Shown here piece by piece: positions 5,936-7,891 of a stretch of 7,891 bases of DNA. This stretch comes from an uncultured bacterium. Lineage in GTDB: Bacteria > Armatimonadota > UBA5829 > DSUL01. Position 1 is the first letter of the stretch, and every line of letters begins with the position of its first letter. The DNA lies in NCBI GenBank assembly GCA_937967775.1, contig CALCJH010000213.1:1-7891 (forward strand). Direction: 5' to 3'. A program made the position numbers and the translations under genes. The notes beneath the pieces are model-generated. The model had not been told where the DNA came from. It worked only from the letters and a program-made list of their open reading frames with translations, and made no database searches.

Positions 5936-5940
5936 TTCCT
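5936..5940 (-). promoter_or_regulatory. Ribosome binding site supporting the GTG start of the YgfZ-like gene
   Basis: Leftward, AGGAA stands 7 nt before GTG 5928, inside the 27-nt gap after trxB. The later in-frame ATG at 5886 has only GC-rich sequence upstream. Confidence 0.6.
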
Positions 5941-5955
5941 GCCGTAGCAGATGCT

Positions 5956-6894
5956 CTATTCTATCCCCTGCGCCGCAAGCCAGCGCTCGGCTTCTATCGC
6001 CGCCTGACACCCTGTGCCGGCTGCGGTCACCGCCTGCCGGTAGACGTGATCCGCCACGTCTCCGGCAGCGTAGACACCCTCGATGGCGGTGCGGACCCCA
6101 TCCACCTTGAGATAGCCCGCCTCGTCGGTCTCAAGTTGCCCCGCGAAAAGTGACGTGTTCGGTGTATGTCCGATGGCGATGAACACCCCGCCACAAGCCA
6201 GATGACTTTTCTCGCCGGTCTTGACATTGCGGAGCGTCACGCCGGTAACCCGTCCGGCGTCCACGTCGTGGATCTCGTCCACAACGGAATCCCAGACGAA
6301 CTCGATCTTCGGGTTGTCGAAAGCCCGTTGCTGCATAATGCGGGAGGCGCGGAGCTGATCCCGCCGGTGCACCACGGTGACCTTGCTGGCGAATTTTGTC
6401 AGGAACAGGGCCTCTTCCATGGCCGTGTCCCCGCCCCCGACGACCACCACCTCCTGATCGCGGAAGAAGAAGCCGTCGCAGGTGGCGCACGCCGAGACGC
6501 CGCGGCCCATCAGACGGGATTCGGATTCCAGGCCCAGCCAGCGCGCCGAAGCGCCGGTCGCAATGATGAGGGAATGAGTCTGGATGTTTGTGCCGTCCTC
6601 CAGCGCGATGCGGAACGGCCGAGCCTGCAGGTCAGTCGAGACAGCATCCCCCGTAACAATCTCTGCCCCGAAACGCTCCGCCTGACGGCGCATGACGTCC
6701 ATGAGTTCGGGCCCGGTAATGCCGTTTTCGAAACCGGGATAGTTCTCCACCTCGGTGGTAATGGTCAGCTGGCCTCCGGGCGTGTTGCCCGCGACGACCA
6801 GCGGCTGGAGGTTTGCGCGTGCGGTATAGATGGCGGCCGTGAGACCGGCCGGGCCCGTACCCAGTATGGTGACCTTGCGAACGCTGTCCTGCAT
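5956..6894 (-). CDS. trxB: Thioredoxin-disulfide reductase
   Basis: This is a 312-residue low-molecular-weight NADPH-dependent thioredoxin reductase, which keeps cytoplasmic thioredoxin reduced. The FAD site [12 protein letters not shown] (10-21) is followed by PGGQL (39-43). The redox-active pair is CATC (C136 and C139) in [11 protein letters not shown]. The NADPH site is [13 protein letters not shown] (150-162) with the arginine-bearing HRRDQLRAS (176-184) typical of NADPH use. The second FAD motif is GVYAAGDV (273-280). All catalytic residues are present and the length is normal. I start at ATG 6894 because AAGGAGA lies 4 nt upstream and the FAD motif follows at once. A longer frame opens at 6969, but its extra 25 residues are unlike the family. 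It is the first gene of the leftward set trxB-ygfZ-mqnD and is divergent from hppA. Confidence 0.96.
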   Translation of the reverse strand: MQDSVRKVTILGTGPAGLTAAIYTARANLQPLVVAGNTPGGQLTITTEVENYPGFENGITGPELMDVMRRQAERFGAEIVTGDAVSTDLQARPFRIALEDGTNIQTHSLIIATGASARWLGLESESRLMGRGVSACATCDGFFFRDQEVVVVGGGDTAMEEALFLTKFASKVTVVHRRDQLRASRIMQQRAFDNPKIEFVWDSVVDEIHDVDAGRVTGVTLRNVKTGEKSHLACGGVFIAIGHTPNTSLFAGQLETDEAGYLKVDGVRTAIEGVYAAGDVADHVYRQAVTAAGTGCQAAIEAERWLAAQGIE

Positions 6895-7018
6895 GATATC
6901 TCCTTCCCCGTCGAAAGACTTCCACGAAATCAGCAGCCGAAACTGCCCGCCGCATTTTGCCACCACCACCCCTGCCGCGCAAGTTCACAGCATGCACCGC
7001 CCGCAATATCCCGCGCAG

Positions 7019-7047
7019 TTGACAGCCGATGTGAAAGACAACATAAT
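7019..7047 (+). promoter_or_regulatory. Strong sigma-70 promoter for hppA
   Basis: TTGACA (7019-7024, exact consensus), a 17-bp spacer and CATAAT (7042-7047, 5 of 6) make this the best promoter in the window. Transcription should begin near 7054, giving a leader of about 165 nt before the hppA start. Confidence 0.8.
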
Positions 7048-7049
7048 CC

Positions 7050-7120
7050 CCGCGGCTTCCTGCCGGGCTTGCGGGCGCCGGACGGTCCCCACTGCCGGAC
7101 GGCTGCATCCCCCGCCGCGG
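7050..7120 (+). repeat. Repeats in the hppA leader
   Basis: GCCGGACGG occurs twice (7077-7085 and 7094-7102), a direct repeat with a 17-bp period. It is enclosed by the perfect inverted repeat CCGCGGC (7050-7056) and GCCGCGG (7114-7120). The arrangement could be a folded leader RNA or an operator pair, or simply GC-rich coincidence. No known riboswitch consensus is recognised. Confidence 0.3.
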
Positions 7121-7202
7121 CAAGACCCTGTTTCGATTCATTTCCATCCCTGCGGCGTCGCCACGCGTGCCTGAAGGTGCGCAGAACGCTGCCGGGACCA
7201 GG

Positions 7203-7208
7203 AAGGAG
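7203..7208 (+). promoter_or_regulatory. Ribosome binding site supporting the TTG start of hppA
   Basis: AAGGAG lies 12 nt before TTG 7221, slightly long spacing. No ATG or GTG lies nearby in the right frame. Confidence 0.55.
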
Positions 7209-7220
7209 AGGACTGAATCA

Positions 7221-7891
7221 TTGCTTAGACTCTGCAGAACTCTTGGCTCGGTCTTTGCGCTGGGGCTCCTGGCAGCGTTGACAGCCACCCCGGCCCTGGC
7301 TGCAGAGGCCATCGAGCTGCCCCCCTTCAGCGAACTGAGCATCGTGATGCCGGTGGTGGTGCTGGTGTTCATCACAGCCATCATCGGGCTGCTGTTTGGT
7401 CTGTGGTGGTATTTCTCCATCTCCAAGGAAGACCCGGGCAGCACCGGAATGGTGCAGGTATCGCGAGCGGTCCAGGAAGGGGCGTGGGCCTATCTGAAGA
7501 AGCAGATGGCCACGATGATCTGGTTCGTGATCATCATCTTCATCGCCCTGATCATCCTTTACAAGGACAACCCGCTCTACAACGTGGAGGGAGTGGCGAT
7601 TCCGCTGTATATCGGGGTGGCAATCGCGTTCGTGCTGGGCGTCGCCGCCTCCTACACCGCCGGTCTGGTGGGGATGATGATGGCGGTGAAGGCCAACTGC
7701 CGGGTCGCGCACGCGGCGCTGAGCAGCTTCCGCCATGCGCTATATGTGGCGTTCCGCTCCGGATCCGTCTCCGGTATGGCCACTGTGGGCCTCGGCCTGT
7801 TGGGAGCCTGTATCATCTTCTTCATCTTCGGCAACCAGTCCATGAAGGTGCTGGTGGGCTTCGGGTTCGGCGGATGTCTGGCGGCCCTGTT
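7221..7891 (+). CDS. hppA: Membrane-bound ion-pumping pyrophosphatase, N-terminal part (partial, runs off window)
   Basis: This is the first 223 residues of an integral-membrane pyrophosphatase, which couples pyrophosphate hydrolysis to pumping of H+ or Na+. A signal-like hydrophobic segment (~8-29, ending ATPALAAEA) precedes a membrane helix (~42-66). Next comes the family stretch GSTGMVQVSRAVQEGAWAYL (77-96), then helices around 101-117, 128-158 and 178-202. SYTAGLVGMMMAVKANCRVA and SGSVSGMATVGLGLLG match the conserved second and third blocks of HppA. The pyrophosphate-binding DDxxDxxxD motifs and the residues that separate K+-dependent from independent, or Na+ from H+ pumps, lie beyond the window. 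I propose TTG 7221 as start because AAGGAG is upstream and the hydrophobic segment follows. The next ATG in frame, at 7347, would remove the signal segment and part of the first helix. It is driven by the promoter at 7019-7047. Confidence 0.9.
   Translation, partial: MLRLCRTLGSVFALGLLAALTATPALAAEAIELPPFSELSIVMPVVVLVFITAIIGLLFGLWWYFSISKEDPGSTGMVQVSRAVQEGAWAYLKKQMATMIWFVIIIFIALIILYKDNPLYNVEGVAIPLYIGVAIAFVLGVAASYTAGLVGMMMAVKANCRVAHAALSSFRHALYVAFRSGSVSGMATVGLGLLGACIIFFIFGNQSMKVLVGFGFGGCLAAL

Larger units (their letters stand above)
6895..7220. promoter_or_regulatory. Divergent intergenic region between trxB and hppA
   Basis: These 326 nt hold no supported gene. The trxB ribosome site is at 6899-6905. 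A weak leftward promoter candidate for trxB is TTGCGC (complement of 6977-6982), 17 bp, CAAAAT (complement of 6954-6959). The rightward promoter at 7019-7047 is much stronger. The rest is the GC-rich hppA leader. Open frames crossing this region are shadows of trxB. Confidence 0.5.

Noticed and set aside
6895..6969. N-terminal extension of thioredoxin reductase from 6969
   Set aside because: The 25 extra residues are unlike the family, whereas ATG 6894 has a strong AAGGAGA and leads straight into the FAD motif.
7128..7142. TTTCGATTCA resembling a tRNA T-arm
   Set aside because: No matching acceptor stem, anticodon arm or CCA context surrounds it.
7050..7220. Fluoride riboswitch before hppA, since such switches can control pyrophosphatases
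   Set aside because: The conserved GGnGATGG and CTGATG-type segments are not present in the leader.
6166..7281. Long + strand open frame (371 codons) opposite trxB
   Set aside because: It is antisense to a complete trxB with all its motifs, runs across the intergenic region and looks like no known protein; GC-rich codon structure gives such shadows.
6632..7444. Minus-strand 270-codon frame across trxB and hppA
   Set aside because: It overlaps the N-terminal halves of both real genes in other frames and carries no family motif.

Overview
The window is a chromosomal stretch of a GC-rich bacterium. It holds eight real genes, two of them cut by the window edges, and I see no mobile element, CRISPR array, tRNA or rRNA. 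The combination of a futalosine-pathway menaquinone enzyme, PEP-CTERM sorted secreted proteins, cobalamin-dependent MetH and a membrane pyrophosphatase fits an environmental Gram-negative-type lineage. Armatimonadota is my best guess, but this is an inference from gene content and is not proved by anything here.

Left part (1-1910, + strand): the 3' end of metH (B12-dependent methionine synthase, end of the cobalamin domain plus the AdoMet activation domain), followed by a small FAD/NAD(P)H reductase of the ferredoxin-NADP reductase fold. MetH needs reductive reactivation, so the neighbouring reductase is a plausible electron supplier.

Middle part (1911-3824, + strand): two tandem paralogous genes, each encoding a 214-residue secreted protein with a signal peptide and a C-terminal PEP-CTERM sorting signal. 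Each has its own long upstream region of about 310 nt. Both regions carry nearly the same 19-bp element (GGTAnTnATACCTGATTTC) 11-12 bp before a plausible -35/-10 pair. The first gene also has a leader rich in hairpins and ends with a textbook intrinsic terminator. These two genes and their shared control element are the least described part of the window.

Right part (3850-6894, - strand): a leftward gene set read in the order trxB (thioredoxin reductase), a YgfZ/GcvT-like folate-binding protein and an MqnD-type menaquinone enzyme, closed by a 13-bp-stem terminator at 3850-3886. YgfZ proteins support Fe-S enzymes and the futalosine pathway uses radical-SAM enzymes, so the set has a loose redox/Fe-S theme.

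Right edge (6895-7891): a divergent intergenic region with a near-consensus sigma-70 promoter (TTGACA, 17 bp, CATAAT). It drives a GC-rich leader of about 165 nt and then the start of a membrane-bound proton/sodium-pumping pyrophosphatase gene (hppA), which is cut by the window end.
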